Made by a program: the position numbers and the translations under genes. Of a DNA stretch of 64,000 nucleotides, positions 24,101-33,512 are shown piece by piece. Origin of the DNA: Penelope pileata (taxonomy: Eukaryota; Chordata; Aves; Galliformes; Cracidae); assembly GCA_013396635.1 (NCBI GenBank), contig WBMW01003918.1, positions 1 to 64,000 of the forward strand. The letters run 5' to 3'. The first letter of the stretch is position 1. Each line of letters opens with the position of its first letter. Under the pieces are notes generated by a model. That model was not told the DNA's origin and did not search any database. It worked only from the letters and a program-made list of their open reading frames with translations.

Positions 24101-27100
24101 GTGAGGCCGTGAGGTCTCGTCCTCTTGCTGTTACCCAGCAGAAGACACCAAACCCACCTTGCTACAACCTCCTTGCAGGGAATTATAGAGAAGGAAAAGG
24201 TCTTCCCTGAGCCTTCTCCTCTCCAGCCTGAACCCTCCCAGTTCCCTCAGCTGCTCCCCATGAGATCTGTGCTCCAAACCCCAACAGAAAGTGGATTTGG
24301 GGAGTTCCTGAGTCTGAAACAAGGAACCTGCCGCCAGCCATCAGCTTCCAGGAGGCACCGAGGGACTTGTGCATCGCTTCCCTTTGCAAACCCTGCAGTT
24401 CCCCTAAACCTGTGCCATCCCAGTAGCTTGCTGGCCCTGAACGGGGAGGCAGGGTGCTGTGTTTTCAGCATGGTGCCGTGTTCTGCCCAGCCACCCCCGT
24501 AGGGTCGGAGCATTGCTTCGTCATTCCTAACCCAGCTGCAGCGTGCCCGTCGTGCACGGAGCCCGTTGTTCACTCTGTTTTCTTTGTTGTCTTGGGAACT
24601 TTGATAATCCATCACTTGAGAAGCAGGCTGGGCTGTCTCTGTGGAACGCAGCGCGGAGGAACCGCTGACACCTGAACTTTATTTAACCCACCCAGTGGAA
24701 GACCAGCAACGTCTTGTTGGATGCGTGTTCTTAACCCTTGCCTTCCTTCAGGTTATTGCGGGGGTAGCACTGCCCTGCTCCTCATCAGAGATGCACAGAA
24801 AAATGGGCAGAAGGCACTAAAATGGGGAGATACGGCAACAGGTGGGTTCGTGTGTGCCCAAATCCCAAAGGTTTTGGCACTGTGTCGGTTGCCGACGATT
24901 TCCGCTGAGTGCCGACAATTCCCGGAGGCACAGGTGCAAGGGCTCCTCCTGCCTCCAGCACTTAATTAAAGGGATCCGTTGGTGGTTGTTTGCTCCCGCA
25001 GTTGGGCATGGCTCTAACAGGGATCTGAAAGCACCGGGGGGAACTTGGTGGGTGTGGGGTGCTGCGTTTCTGCCCTTCGCCCCCGCGAGCGGCTGCTTGC
25101 CTTCTGCCAGGCCTGCACCGTTGCCAGGTTGTGCATTCTGCTATTGCTCTGGTGCCTGTGGATTCTTTGGGAACAGGACTGAAGGTGTGGGAAACGTCAC
25201 TAAATAGCTCTTAGAAACCTCTTGGTGTGGCTGAGCAGCCACCATCATGAGTGCACAGTGGTGATTTTGGAACAGCACCCGTCGAGGTGCGGTGCCAACG
25301 CCTTGCTGAGCCCAAGGGAGCAGCTTGCTTTGCTCGTAGCTCTTTTGTTTGGGGCTCGCTGACCTTAGGGGAGGCTCTGTTTGGTTCCCGTTCAGCTGCG
25401 AGGAAATCCTTCTAAACACGAGCTTAAAGCAAGCAGAAAGTGTGGGAGAGGTGAAAAGTTTGCGTTCTGCGGGGTCTGGTGGATCCTCTCTGCGAGGCAG
25501 CTGCCCGGCATCACAGCCCCGTCCCATCGCCCTGGGGGAGCTTGCTGCTTCCCTCCCTCCCTACCAACCCAGTCCTGCAGAGGGGGGGCTGTAAAATCAC
25601 GGAATAACGGGGATTTCTGTGTCACTCCATCACCCAAGATCAGAATTCCCAAAAAGGAATGCCTTGCTGGGGAGTGGTGGCGGTTGGTCCCCATTAATGC
25701 AATAAATTCCTTCTCTCAGAGCAATTTTCCATACAAATACCCATAAAACTGCCCAGCATTGTGTCTGCATGGGGCAACTGCATCCTTCCTCTTTTCTCCT
25801 GGGCTTTGTGTCCCTTTTTAGCTGCTCGTTGCTTTGTGAGCCCCTGGGATGGGCAGTGTGTCACCGCAGAGCCCAGCAGACCTGGCAGGGTGGGAACGAG
25901 GCAGGAAGGAAACCAAGGAATTGCCTTGGGGATGGGGGCAGAGCAAAAGGCCTGAGGTTGCCCTTTGTGGAGGGCGTGCAGCTCAAATCCGTGCACTTGC
26001 ACGGTCTGAAGGAGCTCTGTTAAACACCACTCACCTCAGGCACCGGCTAGACACGGTATTTTAATGAAGAAACAACCAAAAAGCTGCTTTGTTTCTCCCG
26101 TCCGTGAAGCGCAGCGGGGATGCGGCCCGGCTCTCAGCACGCTGCTGGCTGGGGACTGCACCCTTCTTTCTCAAGACTCTGATTTTGAGGAGGTGATCTC
26201 GAGGAGGAATGAGCCCAAGGGCGCGCGGCAGAAGTTACCCAATGTTGATGGATTGAATCAGGAGGGAGAGGTGTACCAAGAGCAGCCCTGAATGGGGAGA
26301 GTTCGCATCTGGACACGGGGGAGGTGTGTGCAGGGTGCAGGGTGGGTGAGCTGCTGGGTGTTGCCACCCTCCTGTCACCCTCGCTCCCAGTTTCTCCCTT
26401 TGCAGCTCCTGTGCACTGCAGCTGACCTGCAGCCCTGGTTGTGGCATGGCAGCACCTCTGGTGACTCAGCCTCTGAAATGCTCTTTTGTTCTGTCCTTCC
26501 CGTGTTGGGATTTTTGGTTTTGGTCACAGAATCGTGGCGCATCCCGAGCTGGAAGGGACCCGTAAGGGTCACAGAGCCCACCCCCTGCTCGTGGCTGGTC
26601 CTGCACGGGTCTCACTGCTCTCTGCTTCCTTCCCAGGGAGATCAGACTGCGCAACTACGACCCCGAAGATGAGGAGCTGAAGAAGAGGAAGGTGCCCAAC
26701 GCCAAGCCAGCGCCAGGTGGGTGAGAACAGGAGATGGGAGAGGAGATGGGGGGGAGCAGAACAGCAGCGTTGCCCGTGGTGGTGCTGATGCCTCCGTGAG
26801 GACCACAGCACACAGAGCCCTGTGCAGGGTGCACTGAGTGCTGTAATGAGTCTGTAACGTCGCAGCTGGTCCCATCCCAGCAGCACTTTGTGCTCCTGTG
26901 GGCAAACGAAACAGCCCAGGGCTCTGCATCCAGCCAGCGTGCCGCCAAATGAACGGGCGATACCTTTCCGAAATCAGATGGCTTGGAAACATCTGTGTTC
27001 TGCTTCCACGCCCAAGGTGGAAGAGTCACCAGGATGCATTCTGGTAACAGCTCTTGGGTTTAGGATCTGGGAGATGTATCTGCAACCCCAAAGGGTGTGG

Positions 27101-29464
27101 GCATGCCCGAGCCGTGCCGGCAGCGAACGCTGCTTGCAGCTCCGTTGCTTCATCGTTGCCGCGGGGCCGCACGCCCTGCATTGCTCAAGTGGGGTGTGTG
27201 TGTGAGCACACCCAGCCCAGCCCAAAGGAAAGGGCTCGCGCTCGGTGCAGCCAAGGCTGGAGGATTCTCAAGGAGATCGGGGCTGTGCTGTTTGAATTAC
27301 CTTTAAACAAATATTAGTCATGAGACTAAGGGCGTTCGGTCTGCTGTTTCCTAGCACTGAACTCCTGCACAGCTTTGAGGGGGAGGCGAAGGGTTGAAGT
27401 TCCCTTCATCTTGAAATATTGAGTCCTGCTGGAATGGATCTCTTTAAAAATGCCCTAAATAAAAGGCTGCCTTTGGGAGCATGGCAGAGATCTGGGAGGT
27501 AGGAATGCTGATGCTGCGCTTCCTTTATCCTTTTGTAAAAGTTTTAGACTTCAGCTCTTCCCCTGTGTGTGGTTTGGAATCGGGAAGAGCAATTTTGACT
27601 GTTTTCAGTAAAACCCATGCTGTGTGCCTGCCCTTTTTTGGAGCTGTGGTGCCCATCATTTGCAGCACCTGGGTCTGGAGTAACCTTGGGCACTCTGGGT
27701 AGGGAGGCACTGGGTGTAGAAATGGATTCACACTGAATATACCTTGGGCATATGCATTTGTTGGAGCAGGGTTCAGTTCATCCCTCATTAATAGATGTGC
27801 TCAGTCCCTGGTGCCCACACGCCCCCTGTGCCCACCCAGATGGATGGATGGAGGGCTGCGTTCAGCTCATGTTTGGCCGTTAGCTCCCTGGAATCTGGAG
27901 GCCTTTGCATAAGGGCTGGGCTGCAGCTTGGTCCCTGTGCAGTGTTTCATGGTGTGGCCTCATTAATGAGTCGCAGTGAATCAAATTAGGCAAAATGTCT
28001 TCTCTGAAAGAGTGGCCAGGCACTGGCACAGCTGCCCAGGGAGGTGGTGGAGTCACCGTCCCTGGAGGTGTTCAGGAGCCGTGGAGATGTGGCACTTGGG
28101 GACATGGCTCAGTGGGCACGGTGGGGGTGGCTTGGTGGTTGGGCTGGGTGACCTTAGAGGTCTTTTCCAACCTTAATGAAATTACAGCTTAAAATTCTGC
28201 AGCTGTGCCAAGTGGCAGCTCGTTGCAGACCTTGCCAGCATGGAACTTGAACCCAGCAGACTTCCTGCTGCCGTTTGTTGTGTTTAATAGTTTTGCATCG
28301 CTTTCAGGTTATTTTTAGGAGTCTTGGAAAGGATTTGGGTGGTGGAGAGATGTGTGTGCCCACGTAGCGGGCATCATCTTAAGGTGATGGCATTCAAAAG
28401 GGCTTTGGTAAAAGCTTTCCTGAAGGGCTCTGGTAGGTTTCCCTTTGCTTGTCCCCTCGGTGTCCCATCACCCTGTGCTGATGCTGATCCTGTTCCCCCA
28501 TCTAGTGGAAGACACGGTGAAGGACCAGCTGGAGGCAGCCAAGCCAGAGCCCATCATTGACGAAGTGGTGCGTATAGAGCGAGCTGTTCAGTGCTGGGCA
28601 CGCGTCTCTGCGTGGCTTGCAGCTCTCACTGGATGTCTTCTCTTCCTCCCTAGGATCTGACAAACCTGGCGCCCAGGAAACCAGACTGGTGAGTGCCTGC
28701 TGAGCCCTGCTCCTGGGAAAGGGGTGTTTGCATCAGCACGGTGTTGCATCGCCTGGAGGCTGTCCAAATTGGGCTACAGGCACGAGAAATGGGAAATCCA
28801 ACCCTTCTGTTGAGGGAGACACAAGGCATGGGACTGTTCTCCCCCTTCCTTACCTAAATCTGCTGGTCCCTTTGGGGTGCTTGGCAGCGTGGTGGCCTCA
28901 GAGTCTAGGGGTGCTCTGGTCATGGCGTTGGTTTGCCCACGGGCTGTGGTGCTGGCAGACACGTGCTCTTCTCTGTAGTGTCCATAGGAGAGAGAAGGAG
29001 GTTCTGTCCCACTAGGAAAGGTGCAGCATGTTCACATCTTTTTGGGGATGTGTTCTGAAGTTGTCATTCTCCTCCCTAGGGATTTAAAGCGAGACGTAGC
29101 CAAGAAACTGGAGAAGCTGGAGAAGAGGACGCAGAGAGCCATCGCGGAACTGATCCGTGCGTTCCGGTGCCACAGGGGCGGTGCATGGGGCCAGCAGCCC
29201 TCCTGGAGGAGGGATGGCACACACAGTCCTTGTTGGGAGCTCAGTGCCTTCTGCTGGGTCTGGCAGAGCTCCATCCCCTGCCTGGAAGGGTTTGCATGAT
29301 AAGGAGGGCTGCTTTGCAGGCAGAGGGGCTGCGCTTCAGGTGTTCTGCCAGTGCTTCTTGCTAAGCAGCTGCTGTTTCTTGCAGGAGAGCGCTTGAAAGG
29401 GCAGGAGGAGGAGCTGGCAGCAGCTGTTGGGTCAGCAAAACAGGATGGAAGCGACTCTGACTGA
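18044..29464 (+). CDS. CCDC12: CCDC12 (Cwf18-family spliceosome protein), coding exons 2-7, 5' partial
   Basis: Six exons joined by GT-AG introns (18044-18114, 26637-26716, 28506-28567, 28654-28688, 29080-29156, 29385-29464) give 405 nt in one continuous frame: 134 residues and a TGA stop. Recognised from family memory: an acidic stretch (KEDEEEETVKHR), the RLRNYDPEDEELKKRK core, a QLEAAKPEP segment, the short LAPRKPDWDLKRD motif, then a basic heptad-like helix (AKKLEKLEKRTQRAIAELI) and an acidic serine/aspartate tail. This is the Cwf18 domain of CCDC12, a small nuclear protein of the activated and catalytic spliceosome. The vertebrate protein is about 166 residues, so about 32 N-terminal residues (the first exon, with the start codon) are missing; I found no match for it in 1-18043. 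Exon phases agree at every junction, which argues against a pseudogene. No frameshift or internal stop is present. Identity is from recognition, not a database search. Confidence 0.95.
18300..18720 (-). mobile_element. CR1 LINE fragment, antisense, same subfamily as 16085-16640
   Basis: Read on the minus strand it gives ggttcagcaaggacaagagc, ggggctgagctgctgggaag, a four-unit 11-bp array (18499-18542), ccaagaaggccaacaggact and a subfamily-like gcagggtgagggaggtgctc. It lies 186 bp after CCDC12 exon 2. The left boundary is approximate. Confidence 0.85.
18499..18542. repeat. 11-bp tandem array (4 units) inside CR1
   Basis: Units catggccaact, ctcggtcaacc, gttggccaact and cttggtcaacc (plus-strand view) are the reverse complement of the array type at 16188-16275, at the same position in the element. 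Confidence 0.9.
19742..19763. repeat. GGGA microsatellite
   Basis: About five uninterrupted GGGA units in intron 2. Confidence 0.9.
20246..20350 (-). mobile_element. CR1 LINE 3' end fragment
   Basis: tcacagaatcacagaattca followed by gctggaaggggcctttaagg and a cctgcagtgagcaggg segment is antisense CR1 3' end with two octamers retained. Confidence 0.8.
22940..22972. repeat. 11-bp perfect triple tandem repeat
   Basis: The unit ccctgggtggt is repeated three times without mismatch in intron 2. It is unrelated to the CR1 11-bp arrays. Confidence 0.9.
23791..23862 (-). mobile_element. CR1 LINE 3' end, short
   Basis: cacagaatcactgaggctgg followed by aaaagacctctgagattgaa and tcaaccatcaacccatgg is an antisense CR1 3' end that is cut off where a second CR1 3' end begins. 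Confidence 0.8.
23868..24290 (-). mobile_element. CR1 LINE 3' fragment
   Basis: atcacagaatcatagaatca, then ggaaaagacctctagggtca, ccaccgcttccctgggcagc, ctgaacctcctctggtgcaa and gccttctcctctccagcctg follow the antisense CR1 order over about 420 bp. It adjoins a second CR1 3' end on its left. Confidence 0.88.
26525..26625 (-). mobile_element. CR1 LINE 3' end fragment upstream of exon 3
   Basis: cacagaatcgtggcgcatcc, gagctggaagggacccgtaa, gggtcacagagcccaccccc and gctcgtggctggtcctgcac match the antisense 3' end. The right edge is uncertain; at most about 20 bp separate it from the exon 3 acceptor tract. Confidence 0.75.
26637..26716 (+). CDS. CCDC12: CCDC12 coding exon 3
   Basis: This 80-nt exon supplies the third base of the split Arg codon, then 26 codons starting EIRLRNYDPEDEELKKRK and ending in AKPAP, and donates one G to the next codon. 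Acceptor ttcccag/gg, donor ccag/gtgggt. It holds the most conserved core of the family. A CR1 fragment lies just upstream, leaving only a short unique polypyrimidine stretch before the acceptor. Confidence 0.95.
26717..28505 (+). other. CCDC12: CCDC12 intron 3
   Basis: A 1.8-kb intron between donor gtgggt and acceptor tctag. It holds one sense-strand CR1 3' fragment (27980-28190); the rest is unique, with no other feature seen. Confidence 0.85.
27980..28190 (+). mobile_element. CR1 LINE 3' fragment in intron 3
   Basis: tctctgaaagagtggccagg, cacagctgcccagggaggtg, gagtcaccgtccctggaggt and ggtcttttccaaccttaatg give a sense CR1 3' UTR. The octamer tail is degenerate. Confidence 0.88.
28506..28567 (+). 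CDS. CCDC12: CCDC12 coding exon 4
   Basis: This 62-nt exon completes a Val codon with TG and then encodes EDTVKDQLEAAKPEPIIDEV, ending on a full codon. Acceptor ccatctag/tg, donor gtg/gtgcgt. The QLEAAKPEP segment is characteristic of CCDC12. Intron 4 after it is only 86 nt. Confidence 0.95.
28654..28688 (+). CDS. CCDC12: CCDC12 coding exon 5 (micro-exon-like, 35 nt)
   Basis: This very short exon encodes DLTNLAPRKPD plus the first two bases of a Trp codon. Acceptor tccctag/ga, donor actg/gtgagt. The LAPRKPDW motif is a hallmark of the Cwf18 family. At 35 nt it is easily missed by gene predictors, but phase and content on both sides fix it. Confidence 0.95.
29080..29156 (+). CDS. CCDC12: CCDC12 coding exon 6 (helical, coiled-coil segment)
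   Basis: This 77-nt exon finishes the Trp codon, then encodes DLKRDVAKKLEKLEKRTQR and AIAELI, leaving one base of an Arg codon. Leu and Ile recur at heptad-like spacing among Lys/Glu, which predicts a charged amphipathic helix. Acceptor tccctag/gg, donor atcc/gtgcgt. The frame stays open into the following intron up to a stop at 29297-29299. Confidence 0.96.
29385..29464 (+). CDS. CCDC12: CCDC12 coding exon 7 (terminal coding exon)
   Basis: This coding part (80 nt) completes the Arg codon and encodes ERLKGQEEELAAAVGS followed by a short polar tail ending in DSD and TGA at 29462-29464. Acceptor tttcttgcag/ga. The tail length and the acidic terminus fit the vertebrate protein. The exon continues into the 3' UTR. 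Confidence 0.95.
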
Positions 29465-30155
29465 TCTGCTCCATCCAGCGACGCTGATGCCATCGCTCTC
29501 AGGTAGAGGGACCTCGCTGGGACACGCTGCAGACCAACGAGCCCACGGGCTGTGCTGTGCCTGGAGGAGAGGGGCACATCCGAGGAGCACCGCTGTCCTC
29601 TCTGAGACTGTGGCACGTTTCACAGACAGCTTTTTGGGACCACGAGGGCTTGATGGGAGCAGGACAGACACCCAGGTTAGCTTGAACCTAGGCTGGCAGG
29701 AGTTGGAGGTGTGGGCAAAAGGGTGAGTGCCGGAGGAGGTAAATTCAGGCAAACTCTCACTTGCTGGGTTAACAAGAGATGCCTGCAGCAGCCCTTAGAG
29801 GCACTGCTGTTTGTCAGTGTGCTCCTTTCTGCAGAAAACTGATGTAACTGGCACACAGGGAACGACAAGGTCTCTTGCTCTGGAGAGCTTCTGGCTCAGT
29901 ATTTGGGAGCCTCTCACCCTTGGTCACACCCAACACCCACACAGCCTGGAATTGGCCATGTGCTCAGGACCTGTTGGCTGCTCTGTTTTGGGAAAAGCAT
30001 CCAGCTGAGAGGCTAACATGCAGTTTGTTCTGTTCCCTGAAGTCTCCAGACCCTCCAGGCTGTACAGCGTGTGCCACTCCTCGAGATGTTTTATAATTGA
30101 CAAAGTTTGGTGTAACAAGTATTTTCGTAATAAAATGGTCCCATGGCGGAGGAAG
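29465..30155 (+). other. CCDC12: CCDC12 3' untranslated region (end approximate)
   Basis: Non-coding sequence after the stop, about 690 nt, unbroken by recognisable repeats. It ends in an AT-rich stretch with a canonical poly(A) signal. The cleavage site is inferred 10-30 nt beyond the signal; TG/T-rich sequence follows at about 30160-30190. Confidence 0.7.
30129..30134 (+). terminator. CCDC12: Poly(A) signal AATAAA of CCDC12
   Basis: Canonical AATAAA in an AT-rich context 665 nt after the stop codon. It is followed by a TG-rich downstream element (tgttctgtctg, then gtctgggtgg) at the expected distance. No earlier AATAAA was seen between the stop and this point. Confidence 0.75.
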
Positions 30156-30320
30156 CTGTCACATGTTCTGTCTGCAGAGGTCTGGGTGGAGGCAGCTCAC
30201 TTCATCTTCCTTCTGTCTGTGGGGACTTCAGTTCACTGTTTGCAGGTCGTTGTTCCCTTCATGCCCCTTCTAGATGAGGAACCATCCCTATGGAGCCAGC
30301 CGTGTGCAGCAGGATGTCAT

Positions 30321-30412
30321 GAGTCGTTGGGTGACCAGTGTTTGGGTCCAGTGACCTTTGCTTGGGTCATTGGGTGACCAGTGCTTGGGTCCAGTGACTG
30401 CTTTGGGGTCAT
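30321..30412. repeat. Imperfect tandem duplication (about 45 bp unit)
   Basis: The sequence from gtcgttgggtgaccagtgtt to cagtgacctttgcttgg is followed by a second version, gtcattgggtgaccagtgct to cagtgactgctttgg. It lies 165 bp past the CCDC12 poly(A) site. Confidence 0.85.
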
Positions 30413-30599
30413 TTTTGTTGCTTTGCTCCGTTCTTCCCTGGGAAGGAGACAGCAGTAATGCCTCTCACCCTTCTGCCCAGGCTGTTTTTAGCCACAAATC
30501 CCAGAAGGACTCCACCAATGTGAAGGTGCCACCTAATCAAGCCAAGTGTGTGTTTTTTTAATGTGGATGCTCTTGGCCATTGGGTACCATGTTGGTCCA

Positions 30600-30838
30600 A
30601 CATGGAACTGCATCAGAGGAGGGTCAGGTGGGGGTGAGGGAAAGGCTCTGCCCCAGAGGGGTGGGCATGGCACTGCTGCCCAGGGCAGTGGGCACGGCCC
30701 CACGCTGCTGGGGCTCAGGGAGCACTGGGACACCGCTCTCAGCCATTGGGTTTGGGTTTGGGGGTGCTGAGTGGAACCAGGGTTTGGACTCAGTGATCCC
30801 TGTGGGTCCCTTTGAACTCCGGATATTCTGTGATTCTA
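30600..30838 (+). mobile_element. CR1-type LINE fragment, GC-rich subfamily (copy 2 of 3)
   Basis: Shares gggtgagggaaaggctctgc, cagaggggtgggcatggcac and ggacaccgctctcagccatt with 1-352 and 47580-48065, and keeps the 3' end: agtgatccctgtgggtccct, then attctgtgattctatg. 5' truncated. Confidence 0.88.
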
Positions 30839-32439
30839 TGAAAATTGGTGGTTCTGCTGATGTGGGGACATCCTTGGCAGATGGTGATGTTTCTTGGAGT
30901 CTGACCTGCTTAAAAATGGACAGAACCCACCAACGTGTGGCAGTGATGGCTTTTCCATCATCAGAGCAGAGCTCCCTGCTGAGCTGCTGACCTTCCCTGC
31001 TGATAAACGAGTGCGTAATGATAGCTCCACCATCTGGGTGTCTTTGTGGGTATCAATTAATTACCTTGGCTGGCAAGTGCTCTTAACACGCAGTTCCTTC
31101 ACTGGGAAGGAAACGGGAGCGCGGTCCCACGTCCCCGTGGAGCCACGATCCTTCTCCATGCGATGCCTGTAGATGTCAGCAGATCTCCGTGCACGAGCCC
31201 ACGCTGCATCCCAGCTGTTCTGCCTCTGCTTTGCAGCTCGTGTCCAAGCACCTGGAAGTACAGGCAGGACAATCCTCTGCTTTGCAGTGTTGCACAGCAG
31301 AAGAATTTTGCCTCGTTGTCTTTTAAAGGACATAAATTCCCTTTGAGCTCTGTGCAATCCGGTGCTCCATCCGACAGAAGTGCCCTTCTCGCTCTTCCCC
31401 TGCAGGAGGAAGGGGCTGGCATCTTTTCAGCTCTTTTGAAGCAGTTTTTCCCCCGTTGCAACAAAATGCAAGCAATTAAAAACTGCTTTTCTGGTCAAAG
31501 GAAGCATTCTCAAAAGAATTGTTTTCTCTTTCATCTCTCGGTGAAAATGTCGTTTGGAAATGAAAAAATCAAAACGTTTTGTTCTAGGACAAGCCAAAAT
31601 GGAACATTGATTTTTCCCTTTCTCTTGAGCTTTCTGCTTCTATTCCTGGATCAAAGGATGTGAGGGTGAAGCCCAGACTCCTGGACTTGGAGACGGGACA
31701 GGGGAGAGGCTGGTTCCCAGCTCAACAACGTGGACCAAGGACACCAAACCTCCTGCACGTGGGAGCTGGGACCTCCTCCCAGTGCTCACCACTGGAAATA
31801 CCGACCCTGAGGCTGAAGAGCTGATGATATTTGTTTGTAACTCATCACTCAAGCCAATGCAGTAGCTGTATGGGGAGATGCAAGGAAAAATGAGGCTTGA
31901 AAACGTTGGTGCTTGAGCTGGATTTGGTGGCATCGCCCGTTGTCCCCTGTGTTGTCTGTAGAGGTTGGACACACAGCAAAGGATGGGAACATGATGAAAA
32001 ATTGTCTTAGAAAAGTTGATGCCAACCAGCTCTGGATATGTTTGTAGAAAATGGCAAAACATATGGTGAAAATACCCCAAAGAATTAAGTGTAAGAAAAA
32101 TCAAACTGTTAAAAAAAAAAAGATGAAAGCAAAGACGAATCCCAGGAATATTGCTCGAGTTTTAGTGGCAATTCAGTCTCTTTCTATAAAAATAGAAAAA
32201 TGACCAGTGTGCCCCTTGGATGGAGTCAAGGGGAGTCAATCAGGGCACACAGGCATCAGTCTCAGCACCTGGCTCTGAATAGCCTGGAGGAAAACTGAAT
32301 TTCTGAGCTGAGGATGCTGAAAGAGAAAGAAAAGAAAGAGCATCCCAGGTCTGGAGCTGAGCACGTCGATTGATGCAAAGAAATTCTTTGTGCTAGCAGG
32401 CTGTCTCAGTTATGACAACGTTTTATGGGCTGCATATAT

Positions 32440-32990
32440 TCATGCTGTTTCCCATCTTTGTTGGTGACATGGACAGTGGGATCGAGGGCACCCTCAGCAG
32501 TTTGCAGATGATGCCAAGCTGTGTGGTGCAGTCGACACGGCAGAGGGAAGGGATGCCATCCAGAGGGACCTGGACAGGCTGGAGAGGTGGGCCCATGCCA
32601 ACCTCATGGAGTTCAACAAAGCCCAGTGCAAGGTCCTGCACCTGGGTCGGGGCAATCCCAAGCACAGACACAGGCTGGGTGGAGAATGGCTTGGGAGCAG
32701 CCCTGAGGAGAAGGNNNNNNNNNNNNNNNNNNNNNNNNNNNNNNNNNNNNNNNNNNNNNNNNNNNNNNNNNNNNNNNNNNNNNNNNNNNNNNNNNNNNNN
32801 NNNNNNNNNNNNNNNNNNNNNNNNNNNNNNNNNNNNNNNNNNNNNNNNNNNNNNNNNNNNNNNNNNNNNNNNNNNNNNNNNNNNNNNNNNNNNNNNNNNC
32901 TGGTGGGAGGGGTCCCTGCCCATGGCAGGGGGTTGGACCAAGATGATCTCTGAGGTCCCTTCCAACCTGAACCATTCTGTGATTCTATGA
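32440..32990 (+). mobile_element. CR1 LINE with RT-ORF 3' part and 3' end, interrupted by an N gap
   Basis: The left part encodes the end of the CR1 reverse transcriptase: a FADD catalytic box at 32501-32512, then reading frames for an AKLCG and an RDLDRLERWAHANL-like stretch. The right part (32900-32988) is a young-looking 3' end with ccatggcagggggttggacc and attctgtgattctatg. A one-base loss just before FADD breaks the frame, so this copy is not functional. 185 N (32715-32899) separate the parts, which may be one element. Confidence 0.9.
32715..32899. other. Assembly gap (185 N)
   Basis: A run of N lying entirely within a CR1 copy. Confidence 0.99.
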
Positions 32991-33427
32991 AAAATGAAGG
33001 AGTAAGCCCTGAACGCAGGTGGAGCTGGGGAGAGGCTGATGCCTGAAGTTGTTGTCTGCTCCCCCAGCACCAGCCCAAAGCAGAGATGCTCTTGTTGGTG
33101 TCCAGCTTGGGGGGTCCCAATTCTCCATGGGTTTTGCTCGTCCTCGCAGGGAACTGTTTTGTTTTTCTTTTCCCAGGATGAATTTTTGGCCATTCACGAT
33201 GACCACACTAGAAGGTGCCTCACTGTTGATTTGTGGGTTTTGGTGTTTTATTGTGTATATGTCTGTGTGTGTGTGTTTGTACATATATATTTGCTCTTCT
33301 TTTTTGCAAGGATTTTATTAGCTACAGTGGCAGGCACAGTTCTCAGAACAAGACTTGGACCTTAGCCTTGGAGAAGCTCGAGCTTGTCTTAGTTGTGTGA
33401 GTGTCTTCATGGTAACATTCTGAATTT

Positions 33428-33512
33428 CATGGAGTCATGGAATGGTTTGGGTTGGAAGGGACCTTAAATCTTCAAGTTCCAACCCCCTTGGAAATCTCCA
33501 GTCCCGCTCTTT
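33428..33512 (-). mobile_element. CR1 LINE 3' end fragment
   Basis: catggagtcatggaatggtt, tgggttggaagggaccttaa and ccaacccccttggaaat are an antisense 3' end. Confidence 0.85.

Larger units (their letters stand above)
18115..26636 (+). other. CCDC12: CCDC12 intron 2
   Basis: An 8.5-kb intron bounded by gtaatt and tcccag. It contains antisense CR1 fragments (about 18300-18720, 20246-20350, 23791-24290, 26525-26625), a GGGA microsatellite (19742-19763) and an 11-bp triple repeat (22940-22972). No additional exon was recognised. Confidence 0.8.

Noticed and set aside
32423..33193. Open frames of 190-256 codons spanning the N gap
   Set aside because: They consist of CR1 sequence read in several frames plus unknown residues from the gap.
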